Shown piece by piece: positions 1 through 12,187 of a stretch of DNA of 64,000 nt (position 1 is its first letter; each line of letters opens with the position of its first letter). This DNA comes from Saccoglossus kowalevskii. Taxonomy: Eukaryota > Hemichordata > Enteropneusta > Harrimaniidae. The notes below the pieces were generated by a model that searched no databases, was not told where the DNA came from, and saw only the letters and a list, made by a program, of their open reading frames with translations. The stretch covers positions 187,283 to 251,282 of the forward strand of contig NW_003142305.1 in NCBI RefSeq assembly GCF_000003605.2, in the 5' to 3' direction. A program made the position numbers and the translations under genes.

Positions 1-2279
1 TTATCAAGAATCGAATTTATTTATACCTACAAAGAAAGATTGATAGTGGTTGTTTCAATTGTTGTTACATCACATATAGCCTCGGCGGATTAGATCTGTT
101 TTAGTATCATATTAAACTATGCCTCGATGTATTTGTTAAAATACAATTCATACTAAGCCACGCATAAGGCAGAAAGGTAGCAAATTTAATTTTATCATTC
201 ATTTGGAAAGTTCTAATGTCATGGAGCTGTCATTGCCATGTACCCGGTTATATAATTATATGAAAACAGCTGTCTTACTCACGGATACACATTGCGATGT
301 AGAACAGCTGCCTCTCGTAAGGGATATTAAGTACCTGTATTTAAAAAACTAATATATTGGTGTATTTATAAATATATGTCGCCTACGACAGTATTATCCA
401 AAATGCATTTCGGTATGCTGTGTGTTTACTGCATCTGGCCTTTGCACATTTTTAATCAATCTAGCGGTTAACGTTTAGGCCCACTTTACATTACGCTTTT
501 CGTGACAGTGGGACTGGCGACAGAGCTCATGATTGTAAAATCAGTTGTTGTCGGTCATTGACCTCGTGCTGACTACAATTTTACAATCATGGCCACACAA
601 TCTCATAACAGAATATGAGTCAATAAATCAACAACATATTTGAAGCATACATTTTAAGAGAAATTCTGAGCCGTGAGATCAATGGATATTCTGTCATGAA
701 TTTGTTTTTGCGTATCTGTTGGTCGACTTAATTAACTGATTATTAGCGAATTGCTGTGTTATGTCTGTCATCGTGTAGGTCTATTTGAAGTTTTGGACGG
801 AACTTGGCTCAGCGGTTTGGAACTAATTACGAGATATCCGTCGCGATTCTGACAGTTGGTATTCCATAGTTATTGATGTAGTGAACGATTAATCAAAAGA
901 TATGACGTATTCAGTACTTAGTTTGATTGGCTTTATGATTGAAGTTTACGCCTTAGAGTCTTTTTACTGTTTTGTAATTGGTTAGAGTTTTGAAAATGAA
1001 TAAAGAGAGTTTGAGTTGGTCTTGGCGAATACTCCACGATAGACGCAGTCGAGGCAGTCCTGGAGAGTCGAGAGTCCGAGAGAGTCCAGGGGCGAGCCTT
1101 GAGGCAGTCCAGTCTTGGGCTAGTCTTGGGTCAGCCTTGCGAGAGTCTTGGGGATTTTTTTCCCCAGGGCGCTGTGTCTTATAGAGTGCTCGATTGATCG
1201 ACTAAGACGAGAGTTGAAACGTATTTCGTTGTGTGCGTCTTATTTGACTGTAAAGTTAAAGTGACTTTCCCGATCCCGTACCTCAAGGGGACGAGATAGA
1301 GAGACGAGACGAGATTCCCCCCTGACAGTGTGGAGACCCTGTGGAGAAGAGATTTACCCCTGATAATTCAATGCTGAAAAGCAAGAACATAAAATTAGTG
1401 CATATAAATACTTTTTTTAAAAATAGGCCACAAATACAGGACATACAACAATCAACCTCAAAAGATGACATACCAGTTTCCTAATATGATAGTCGAGTGC
1501 CCCGCCCCTGGGGATAAGCAGGAGACATTCTCCAAGCTTCGACTGATTACTGCCGTTGACGGCGTGCTTTAAGAATTTCGATTTAGGTGCACTCAGTCAA
1601 TGTGTGTGTCTCATTTGTATACAAGAACACCTTTCACACCTATTGTTTTCAGTTGACCCCCATGCGGTTAAGGAATATTCCTTAATTCTTGGGCCATCAA
1701 TATATCTAAGATTGTGGGATGCATTGGCAACAAAATTACGATTTTGTTAATCAATTCAATTGTGGTTTTTATACAATCCATCAGACAATGGGTGAACACA
1801 CTTACGTTGAGTGCACAATTTAAGGCTGGAAGAGTTCTCTCACGTATATGCGGGTTTATAAGACAGGCATATTTTAACCGACATGAAACTACAAAAACTA
1901 TTCGAAACAATTTAAATACCTAATAATGTTTTGAGAGATATAGTTTGAAACTATCCACTTTTCGAAGATTGCTTGCATGAACCAATGAAATTACAGGGAT
2001 TTTTATAGCACAGTACTGAGATATCGAAGCCTAATACACTGCTTTATTACAGTGATCTGATATGATATATGTGATAAGATGAGTTATTATATATACAGTA
2101 TTTATACGATCATGTGTTGATTATGTAATGGTTTCGTCCAATAGATGATGCGCTGACAGATCTTGCATGTATAAGATTTCGCCCGTTCTTGAATTGTGGA
2201 GTTGACTTGACATTTGTATATTTAAGTTATAGACTACATTTCAAAAAGCTGAATAAACTGACCTTCAGTTGCCCTGGGT
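1..2279. other. No gene recognised; AT-rich upstream region
   Basis: I see no exon with both splice signals and protein-like coding here. A G-rich patch at about 1010-1160 repeats short gagtc/cttgg words and ends in a T run followed by CCCC. The short open frames lack supporting splice sites or recognisable motifs. Confidence 0.5.
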
Positions 2280-2320
2280 ATTTGCATAAATTTGCATTAA
2301 AAGCAGCCAGCCTATAAATA
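2280..2320 (+). promoter_or_regulatory. Twin octamer motifs plus TATA box
   Basis: Two perfect ATTTGCAT octamers lie at 2280-2287 and 2290-2297, starting exactly 10 bp (one helical turn) apart. A TATAAATA box follows at 2313-2320. Octamer elements bind POU-domain factors, and octamer plus TATA is a known layout, for example in histone H2B promoters. Transcription would start near 2345-2350. No histone or snRNA follows; the transcript would instead enter the exon-like segment ending at 2900. Confidence 0.45.
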
Positions 2321-2344
2321 GAACCATTGTTACGAAACTGACCC

Positions 2345-2900
2345 GTCAACTCACACGTACGTTTCAGTTTGACCCATATACTACCTATGTATCGTCCATC
2401 AAACTATTTAGATTGTGTTAATTTGATTATTCGGAGACGGCGGTCAATTATTTTCTCCGGTACACACGTAGTTTATCGTTTGAGATCTTTACGAGTTTTC
2501 TACACCCACGCTGTTTGTAAAGCTGGAAATCCCCGACCACGTGACCAGCACGGTCATCCAATGACTGCGAAATGGGAATACCAGCAAATTATTTTTAGGA
2601 ATTATCTCAACGGAAATTCCGAGACGTATTCTCTCGGTTCTATTGCGATGCAGGTTGGGCCTGTTGATTAGGCATTTTACGGTGTCTACCACCATGGTTG
2701 AAACTCCACGCGGCGTTTATCCCGCTTTTAGACTATATATTATCTGCAATGTCTTTGATTTTGAATACCTCCTTCGAAATGTCCCGCTTATCACGATGTC
2801 CGTCACACTGCTGATCAGCTGGATCATTACATAACGGTACCATCGTTTAACCGTTACGGGCTGCAGTATGTCGGATCGCGCAAAAGGTGGAGTCCATCAG
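2345..2900 (+). other. Possible first exon (mostly 5' UTR) ending at a consensus donor
   Basis: Downstream of the octamer/TATA promoter the sequence is more GC-rich. It contains an open frame from ATG 2387 to a stop at 2671 (about 94 codons, no recognised motif) and a second ATG at 2868 starting MSDRAKGGVHQ. That second frame runs into a perfect donor (CAG then GTAAGT) at 2901. The ATG 2868 frame ends in phase 0, but I found no acceptor that continues it in frame; the segment before TNF gene A at 5250 is not in a compatible frame. It could be the 5' leader of gene A, a separate gene, or a noncoding RNA. Confidence 0.3.
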
Positions 2901-4185
2901 GTAAGTTTAGTTCACATTAAAGTAACAAAAAAGGGTAAGTTCTTACACAGCGAATGCAGATTTGAATATTTAGGTGTGGTGTACAGTTTTGAATATAATG
3001 AATATAAATATTCATTGCGATTTCTGTAATTATTACACTGGGTAGTAGTTATTAGTGATTAGCCATTACTATGTGAAATATATTGTTGACTTTGCTACTT
3101 GGTACGCAGTTTAATTGTGACGATACGTGTAATTGTTGCATTATTATCCCTTTATATATCACCTAAAGAAATTCATATATCATATAATTCACAATTGTTG
3201 ATATAAAAGGTCTAGAAACAATGACTTGTGATCCAAATTTACGTGAGGTGAGTGTGGCCTGGTTCGCGGGCGTAGTAAGTTCACGGGCAGTATGTTGAAT
3301 TGATATAAGTGATATTTAAAATCGAATCCAATTGTTTATCGATACAGCAATCCGTGAGGGCATGCAGTACAACTGTGTCGATATAAGTGATGTGTATGCA
3401 CACCACATATACTCGGATATATGCATTGAACCCCACACGAAAATTCCATTTGTGGGGTTATTTGGTCATTTTCGAAATTGACGAAATACATTGAGAACAT
3501 TTAATTATGTATATAATATATATATTAGCTAGCAATTGTCGTTATACATTTTTTTAATGAAGTTTGAAAATTATGTGGTATTCTCTTTCGAAGGTGGTTT
3601 GGAAAGACCTATATTTTTTCACCAAATCCTAGTAACATATTTTAATTATGTGCTATCTTGCCATGAGGGAACTATTTGTTTAATACATCATTGTCATTTT
3701 TGGTGACTACTGTATTATTAATTACTGCGAAGAATCGAAATAAATGTTATGTTATACATATATATATAAATATAGTATACATATGTATCGATGGCGAACA
3801 TTTCATATTGAGAAATACCATAAAAGAAAGAAAATAACACACACACACAAATAAAAGCCAAAATACGTTCAAAGTTCAAAACTGAAGAACAAAGTATTTT
3901 AGATTTTTTTTACAATCTTGCCTCCCATACGTCTTATTGGTACTCAGCTCAGCGACCTTCACAGTAACCTGGACAGTCAAATGACGAGTACAGGCAGTGA
4001 TTCCAAAACACTCATGTATGCATATTTATTTTGTTCAAGTCAACACTGATTGGTTCATTTCTATTTTCATTTTCTACAAGATCGTTCTTTCAACTCAAAT
4101 ACTCAGTTATTTCGATTAAACTCCCTTTTTTGTTTAAAAATGTACCCCCCCCCCCTGCAAAATTCACCCGTCGCCCCATCACAGA

Positions 4186-4339
4186 TTATTCTCACAATTT
4201 TACAATGCGTGCACGTGGTGCCGTCCTTCGTGAAAAACTTCCGCTTCCGCACCTCGACATGATGGCAAGATATGCGCTCGAAAAAGTTCCGGAGCTCAGC
4301 CAAGACGAATTCTGGAATATGGTGCGTATGCCATGCTAA
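4186..4339 (+). other. Multi-frame open, GC-richer segment of unknown origin
   Basis: A cacag acceptor-like site at about 4185 is followed by a GC-richer stretch that is open in several frames. In one frame it reads as a charged helical peptide (MRARGAVLREKLPLPH onwards) to a stop at 4339. Antisense frames are open as well, and it sits beside a C homopolymer at 4144-4155. No flanking exon matches it. It may be a decayed gene or transposon fragment. Confidence 0.15.
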
Positions 4340-5249
4340 AGGTGGGTGCAGAAAGAGAGGATGTCCTTGATAATCCGTCGCCGAGGGCGCAGAAGGGGTA
4401 TATGATGTATACTGTGATATATGTAATATTGAGCACCAAATACATGGTCATGATTTGTCATTGGCCTTAGTGCACATCATTTATAGACGATGAACGTCAT
4501 GTTCGTATAGCAGATAAAAGCTGATTATTTGCAATAACCTAATTAGGAGAGACATTTATAGAAGGGGTAAACGGGCGCGTACTGTTATTTGTTTTACTGA
4601 TGTTCAAAACTGATGCTGAATGGGGTAAAAGGCGCTTTATGTGATATGTAATCTTAATTAAGCGATGGGTGTAATCGTTCACGCGCTAGCGCTACCAATA
4701 CGGATACCACCATGTATTCGCAGATAAAATAACAAAAAAACAAAGACACTAGGTGTAATCAGCGCCCTCAATAGTCTGAATTTTAACAAGTCAGCACCTG
4801 TTTGAAATCTAGTCCATATGCTCAAAGGTCATAGGGTATATTATGTTAGCAATAAAGATCGAGTATCGCCACACAATACCGTTTTAGTACCTGTGTTGTT
4901 GCTGTATTGTTGTTTCCTGCACAATAGCTTGAGCTTCGATTGCGTTCTAGTCAAAAAGGTCCCAGTACTTTGTGATAAAAATAGTGTATTGTATGCCTAT
5001 CCCAGTAAATGGACGAATGCCAATGCAAATTAATTTGAAGTACTTTGCACATATACGCCCCCACCTTACAGATGTCAATATGGATAAGGGTGGCTGACTT
5101 TAACCCAGTATGTTATGACCACGAAATTCTAGGAAAAAGCCCCTACCAGCTACATGGTATAATAAGACCGGGGTTAACACGTATGGCATCGACAGGTCTG
5201 GTGACGGATTGAAGTTGGTTTTAACGATTTTAAATGCACTACTAGCACA

Positions 5250-8200
5250 ATGAAGGCAGCCACGAAAACTCAAACGCGGACGCTCTGGTTGATTGGTGGT
5301 GCTGTGATCGCTCTCGTCATACTGTTGCCGTTGCTGGCTGTTGTTCTTATTGCACATGTCAGAATTAATCGGTTAGAATTAACGTTGTTAACAACAACTG
5401 AAAATCTGCAAACTCTCGAAAGACGGGTCATGGAATTAGAAGACAGACTACGTTATTCGAATTCTGAGGACAGCGGGGACAGTGAAAACAACGACGATAC
5501 CGAACAGTTCATGGTAGGAGACATTCTGAAGGTAAGCTTAAACTATTGCGTAGATAGATACAGTTCTTCATGATAAGCGTCACTGTTGGTGACTGGTGCC
5601 GCAGTCTGTTGTTGGCTGAGTGTAACAATTCAGGCACCTGTCTCCACAAAGTGCGAAGTACGGCCTGAAAAATCTTTGCACTGAAACGCGTTGTGTAAAA
5701 TCTCTTCGTTGATTCATTCTTCTCAAAACAAATCATTGTCCTATTAATTAAGCTACGTATTTTGTCTCATAGGATGGTGTTGACGCTGGCAGAAAGCTGT
5801 ATGAAATGTTGAGTGACAGAGTTGATACGCAAAGCAGGGAGAGCTCGGGAGAGTCATTGAGTGAGTATCTTGATAATACTAGCATATCGGCAATGTTGTT
5901 AGTCTACAATTACCATCCTAACCAATGTGTTTGAATTCACGTGCGTTTGTAATTCCATGCCTGATATGCTCGCTGAGAGGTGCATCACATTGAACCAAAA
6001 GATTGCCAGGATTCATATTGTGGCTTACTTCTTTTTCTGTAGGTAGGATGAAACGAAAAGGGAAGAAAAAGGACAAATGTAAAAAAAACAAGAAAGGTAA
6101 TTACTTTTATTAAAATATAAAAATATATTTTATTTTGGTTTTGTATGTGCTTTAGTTCCATTGTAAATGAATATTGACATAAGGGGTTACCAAGGGTAAT
6201 ACAATAAATAAAATAAAATAATACATAATGTATTTGATAATTAATGTCTCTGTTTCTCTATTATTATTTTTACAGTAAGTGGTATACAGTCATAAGTCTG
6301 ATTTGAATTGCAAACTAAGTATACGTTCTATCATATTTCAATCGATAAATATTCTATTTTCTAGTTTATAAATTTATAATTTATTCTAACTCGCTAGTTC
6401 AAGGTGTAACATACTGTGAAATCTGTGTAATTACATTCCCCTTGTCCTTTCCCCAGTGTCTAACGGTTGCACATTTTCAAGGTGAAGATGGCCCTGACCG
6501 AGTTAGACATACTGGAAAAAGTAAGTATATTTTCAATACACTCATTTTAGTTTATGTATATTTTTGTATTATAGTGTGGTCCTACTGCTGCACATATTAT
6601 TGGGGATGGCAAATACGGAAGAGCGACCGTGAACGTAGGAAGAGGTAAGCGAAGGGATATATACCACGGACGCATGACTCGGGTGTATCATCTGCGCATG
6701 CCCAGTATACATCATGCTATATCCAATATCTATCTGTATAATTCGGACCCATAAACTTCTACCAAACTTATAATCAGTATATAAGTTTATAATCATATCA
6801 TAAAACGTATTTGATATGAATACTTCTATCTGGACACTTGCATGTGGTGACCTTTGATCCTTATGTTAATGAAAAATCCTGGTAATCTTTGGTCGCTAGG
6901 CTCAATGTAAACAGCAAACTCTAAGTAACTATATTTAGGATCACGGTAGCGTTTGTTTCTATTTTGCTAGTTTATCTGGGGGCAAGAGGAATAGCTGGCT
7001 ACAGGTTACAGAAAATAAAAATGGCATTCACAGTAAACAAAATAGGTTTTTACACTTTACAGATAAAGCAAATTCCTAATTACATTTACATTTTTATAAT
7101 ATATTTGATAATTTGAGTTTAAGAATCATAATTGGAAATTGCACACGAATTACGACATTTAATGTCGGAAATTCTCTATGCGCTTACAAAACATAAAATC
7201 TGTGTACACATTACGGACGAATAAAATAGCTCATTACATTTTACACCTTGCCCATTTCTACGAATTTACGCCTTTTATTTATTTAAATTACATTATTACG
7301 ATATTAAAAACAATTGATTACAGCTTACGAAAATACCCCCTGCCAACCCTCTATCTGCGCCTACTGGCAAAAGAGGAAGTTCAGTATGAGGTCATTGTGA
7401 CTATTGTTATGTAAATATGTATATGTGGTTACTACTCATAGATAGATGAAGTAGGTTTTCTGAACTTAAAAATAATCCAATCAGATTCCAGATGATCCCA
7501 GAGGCTTTGACATTAGCTTGAACTATCATGACATATCTGTAATGTCGTTATTTTAGTTGATTGTCCATCTTTTTATGTAATAGTTGAAATATTGGCGTCT
7601 CAAATTATGACAAGAATGTTTAGTCACATATTCACGTTTTGTTATTTCGTTATACTGTTGTTCTTGTTCTCATAAGTATACATTTCTACACACTCAATGT
7701 GAAGATAGTTGAGGATCAGAGTCTCCTAATAACACCCACTGTTCAATATTTATAGAATTATTTCTAATCATACTGGTTACTCACTCTTTGTCTGTATTTA
7801 CTCTGACCATCATGGGTCCATGATTTATTGTTTACAAAAAAAGGGCTTTTGGCACTAAAATCATTGAAATACTGTAAATGCTATAATTTGTTCTTATAGA
7901 TGGGGTATTAGATCTTTGGCGGTATGCAGACTGGATGAGAGATGACCCAAATAAAGAAAAGTTTCTACTCAGTGTGGATGGAACTATAACGGTTATAGAA
8001 GGTGGCTTGTATTACGTCTATAGTCAGGTAATTCCTTGGTTCTTGGCGGATTTTAAACTTGCTGGGCTATGATACGTGTTTTTATAATTCTGTTGTAAAT
8101 TTGTGATTGCAAACTATTTTCATTATTTGTATTAGAAAGTGAAAAAAAATATTACTGATAATATCACGTGGTGTCGAGCTACTCAACTCTAAGATGACAT

Positions 8201-8973
8201 ATTATATATATTACTTATATATATTGTTTATCAATTGTGGTCTATCTTTTATTTTGGTGCACAAACATGTTGCTCCATGCTGCGTCTCTACCAGGGTCAG
8301 CGCTAAGTGTTTTAACTAGTATTTACCCGTCATTTACAGGTCAGATATTACGATAAATTGACAATGGCGCACGTTGTCAATATTAATGGAAACCCCTTTA
8401 TTACGTGTACTCAGTCGACTTTGCAACATTCGCTAGAATCCAAGGAAGATGCTGACCCTCCGGGGATTGATGAAGGGCAGTCCAAATATAATACTTGCTA
8501 TACAGGCGGTGTAACTAAACTAGATGACAGGAGCGAGGTCACTGTTAATATTCCGTACCCCAACCGTGTAGTGAATATGCATAAAGATAGCAGTTTCATC
8601 GGGTTTATTAAGCTAGTGGCTTGAGCATGACACGACCACATCCCAGCCTTTTATGTGCACTCCTCAAGCTCATCGAAGTTTACTAAACTGACTCGAACCT
8701 TCTGGTCGCTTACAGGTCACCTACAAAGACGCCAATAACCCGTTTGTTGGCCATTCGGTTTATGTGGGCCAGGGTAGGAAACAATCATCCATTGCCAGTT
8801 GCAAGTATTACCACTCAGAGTACGCCTTTCACTCCTGTTTTACGGGTGGGATCGCCTTCATCCAGCCTGGCGAAAAAATACACGTATCAATGCTTACTGA
8901 TGGAGAGGAGGTGTACAGTATTGCAGGGGAATCCGATACGACTTTTATTGGTTTTCTTAAGCTAGACAGTTAG
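5250..8973 (+). CDS. EDA: TNF-superfamily ligand A, ectodysplasin-like, with two alternative last exons
   Basis: Predicted type II membrane TNF ligand that would signal through an EDAR/TNFR-type receptor as a trimer. Exons: 5250-5531, 5773-5860, 6043-6096, 6482-6520, 6575-6644, 7900-8027, then 8340-8624 or 8716-8973. Exon 1 has a short cytoplasmic tail and a transmembrane helix (residues about 12-36). A furin-type RMKR lies at residues 125-128 in a very basic exon, followed by a degenerate collagen-like GEDGP. The TNF domain starts near PTAAHIIG, has the conserved GGLYYVYSQ strand, and in the first last exon has ITCTQS, YNTCYTGG and SSFIGFIKL, closely matching the EDA C terminus. Exons 6482-6520 and 6575-6644 do not join in one frame: a one-base break is present, either an assembly error or a real lesion. 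Exon 1 directly to exon 4 would be in frame. EDA assignment is by motif and architecture, not by search. Confidence 0.8.
8716..8973 (+). CDS. Alternative terminal TNF exon of gene A
   Basis: This second copy of the terminal exon has its own acceptor (gcttacag before 8716) in the same phase 0 as exon 8340-8624, so exon 7900-8027 can splice to either. It encodes 85 residues: VTYKDANNPFVGHSV, a C..HSEYAFHSC pair, GGIAFIQPGEK and the closing strand TTFIGFLKLDS before TAG. Both exons keep the CYTGG/CFTGG and FIGF.KL landmarks but otherwise differ strongly. Choosing one would replace the C-terminal half of the receptor-binding domain. It could instead be a remnant of a tandem gene duplication, but its intact frame and splice site argue for use. 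Confidence 0.7.
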   Translation, partial: VTYKDANNPFVGHSVYVGQGRKQSSIASCKYYHSEYAFHSCFTGGIAFIQPGEKIHVSMLTDGEEVYSIAGESDTTFIGFLKLDS

Positions 8974-11548
8974 ATGTGGTACGTGCTCATACTCAAGCCA
9001 CATTTCTCCTGATAAGTTGTGTTTTGCGCTATATCCAGACATAAACGTTACCATGTGTTTATTGTATATAACTATGATTTTATTTCTATTATGAGTTTCG
9101 TGCAGTACGCTGTTTCTGCATGTGTAGATTTGATGTACAGTAAAGCAAAAGTTATCTATTACATGTGTCAAGGTTATATATAGTTCTACACACTTTCATC
9201 TCGTGATGTCCAAGATTTTTTTTATTTTGTAATTTAATCAAGATGTTACTGTAAAATCAGAGACTCTATAGAAGATATGATTTATTCTGGAACCATCGTT
9301 TCCCAATTTATGACAATAAGTCTTTTTATATGATATGAAATGCAACCTAGCCTCTGCATTATCTTATTATCCAGTGTGTTTTCTATCCATCATCTATCGA
9401 GTCTATGGTAAAATGTACAAATTCAATGTGGAATATATTTTAGTTTTGTATGTGTATGTTTTTCAATTCTTCGGAAAAAATTTATTGTGAAGTGATTTTT
9501 TACGACTGAAATTCAATATGTTGTTTGGAAAAGTTGCTATTATAGCATTTGTATAGATATACATATCTATATTTGTTATTATTATGCTTTTGATCTTTGG
9601 TGATATGTTTTCATAATACCAAATATAAATCCTTGAAAAAAGAATTACCTGTCGGCCAAAGTTTTACAAACCACAACACAAAGGATGCTGGGAAAATAAT
9701 GAATAATACAGTAAATGGACCACAATTTAGATTAAATAGGTCGTAACCAAATACAGCTTAACGAAAAGAAATTTAACAATTTTAAAATGCTAGGCCTGTC
9801 ACTTTCTATACCGGACGAATGCCGATATTATCATTTAACAAATATTCACTTTTGAAAAATAAGTATTTTCTTTCATTTTTTGTGAAAACCCTCAAATTAT
9901 GGGACTTCAATCGTAGATCATGGTTCATGTTTTGTCCAAACAAAGATATCACCAACGGGCGTCTGAAGACCACAAACACATTGGGATACATTTCTGATTG
10001 ATCAAATGGTTACAACATTGAAACGTGTTCAATTGTTCATGTTATTTACATACGTCACTTCGAACATGCAATCGACACGTTTCCTCTACCTCCTTTGGCA
10101 TGTAAATATTATGTGTATATGAACTACGAAGTGTGTGTGCAATTTTAACGCACTTGTAAATATGTTTTACCCTTACATTTTCATTTCAGTTGATCTTTAC
10201 GTGTTATCAAGATGTAAAAATATATATTTACACTAATAAATGTCCCATTTAGTGCACAACAAGATTGCTTTCTTGGTATATGTGTATACTAGTGTGTGAT
10301 GTGAGACGCAGTTAAGCGTGGCTAAACGCGTTGATACGCACAATGATATGACGAAGGATGGATAATTTGCCCAACGCGCTCAGCGGATTTACATATACAA
10401 TTATTGTCGTTTTTTTTATTATTTCCAATTTCCTTAAACTAGACATGTGCCTTTCTTTCCTTCTGAAATCATAACACGTTCATTGTTGGAAATAGACGTG
10501 TATTTCAGACAGTATTTTCTTCTCGCTATCCTGAATAATTTGGAACTGATATGCCACATATGGTTGGAGTATTGCCAATAATCCGTGAATCGGTAAGACG
10601 ACCCTGGGTGCATTCTACCATACTTATAGTCATCTACTTTCTGTCTCCTCCTATCTCCTTCACCTTTTCTGATATAATAATTATTGATATAATTATTGTA
10701 AAATCCTTCTGTTGACTTTATTTAGTTGACCCGGCTTAATCCTATTCGCAGTTGTTGATTGTGTTCTTACCTCCACAGCTCTTCTCACCCTGTATTAAAA
10801 TCTGAATTTTCATACATATTATACAGATTACATATATTTACTTGATCAAAACATAAAAAGTACACACTGAGTACATTACTGAGTTTCATCATGGTCAGAA
10901 CTCAATCATTTTTGTGACTCCAAAGCATGATGTCCACTCCGAATATTCCGCTAAAATAAGTTGAATGGCCTATACAGGCACAGTTTTACAGGACAATAAC
11001 TTAAAACTCTTCCACGGTTTTGTAATTCAATGATATTGATGAACAGTCACGTAAATGTACTGGCCAATCTGACCGCAATTGATGGGACCGGTAGATTGCA
11101 TGAGTGTGTATACACTGAATAATATATTACGTATTTTTTTAGAAATAACAATGACGAAAGCTTGACTACAATGACTCCAGTGTTGTTTACAACAGGTTCG
11201 CAAATATATTGCAGAGATAGGTTCTTAACTGTACAAATAATATGCCACCAACCTAGTTTTTCTGGAAAGCTTACCCTACTACCATCACTGAGTAATTCAT
11301 ATATTCGACTATGTAAAACGACCTTTTCAAGACATGTCTTGATACTGAATGATCATTTTCTTAAAATATAAAATAATGCGTAAACCGAACTTTGTTTTAT
11401 GTCTTGTTTCAACAGTTAATCGACGGAAAAGCATTCACGCCCTTCCAGAGTCCATGTCAAAAAATCGATCATACTAAGTGTGTTACTTCGCTCACAAACC
11501 TTCTAGTTGTCAACTTATACATTGACGTTTACTTGATAGTGGTTGAAT
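8974..11548. other. No gene recognised; 3' flank of TNF gene A
   Basis: This is AT-rich DNA. No polyadenylation signal lies close behind gene A; the first AATAAA I see is at 10235-10240, so the 3' UTR may be long. No exon-like segment with both splice sites and motif support is visible. Confidence 0.5.
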
Positions 11549-12187
11549 TTAATGGTAAAAATGTCTGGGAATGAAGGGTGCACCACCCAGTAACGACAGC
11601 GCATCTGGTTGCATGGGATTGGTAATGAAGTAGTTATGCAAGAAATCGGCCATCTTTAAGTTGATGTGTTGTAAGTATAATTGTGTGTTATATGGGGCAT
11701 CCGAAAGCACCGACAAGAGCGGAATACCTCGGTTACCCACTTTAACACACATGGTATTGGCATCTATCTGGGTCAAAGAGAGTAAATCACAATTACGCCT
11801 ATTAAAATCAAGAGTCGATAATACGCTCCTAGTCATAAAGCTAAATTGAACTCGTTTCGGGAAAAAATTCTATAAAGTACCATAAAAATCATTATACAGT
11901 ATTCTGGTGTATTTATTCGCTCTGTTATACCATGTATGAAATGGCTTATTGAGTTGATTTAAAAAAAAGTATTTTGAAGGAAGTGCCAAACGGGATCGAG
12001 TTAAGAATAACGGGATCGGACGTTCCAGGTGATGCTTTTGGCTAAACATTTTTAAAGTGATTATAATGTGATGTAAGCATGCTATCATTGATATGTTCAC
12101 TGAATATGTTTTGTCAATATACTTTCCCGATGATATGTCATACCCAGTAATGTAATAGTTATTTAAGCATAAAGTACGGAAGAACAT
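11549..12187 (-). pseudogene. 213-codon open frame broken by one TAG, unknown origin
   Basis: The frame from ATG 12187 runs 105 codons to a TAG at 11872-11870, then continues in the same frame without another stop to TAA at 11551-11549. The second part reads protein-like (segments such as NFFPKRVQFSFMTRS and DALSLLGGAPFIPRHFYH). Such a long open frame in AT-rich DNA is unlikely by chance. I recognise no family. It could be a decayed mobile-element gene, a retrocopy, or part of a large exon with one lesion. No splice pair explains the stop; a 43-bp intron over it would be too short to be convincing. Confidence 0.35.

Noticed and set aside
978-1184. Open frame rich in Ser/Gly/Glu
   Set aside because: It reflects a locally repetitive gagtc-rich stretch without support.
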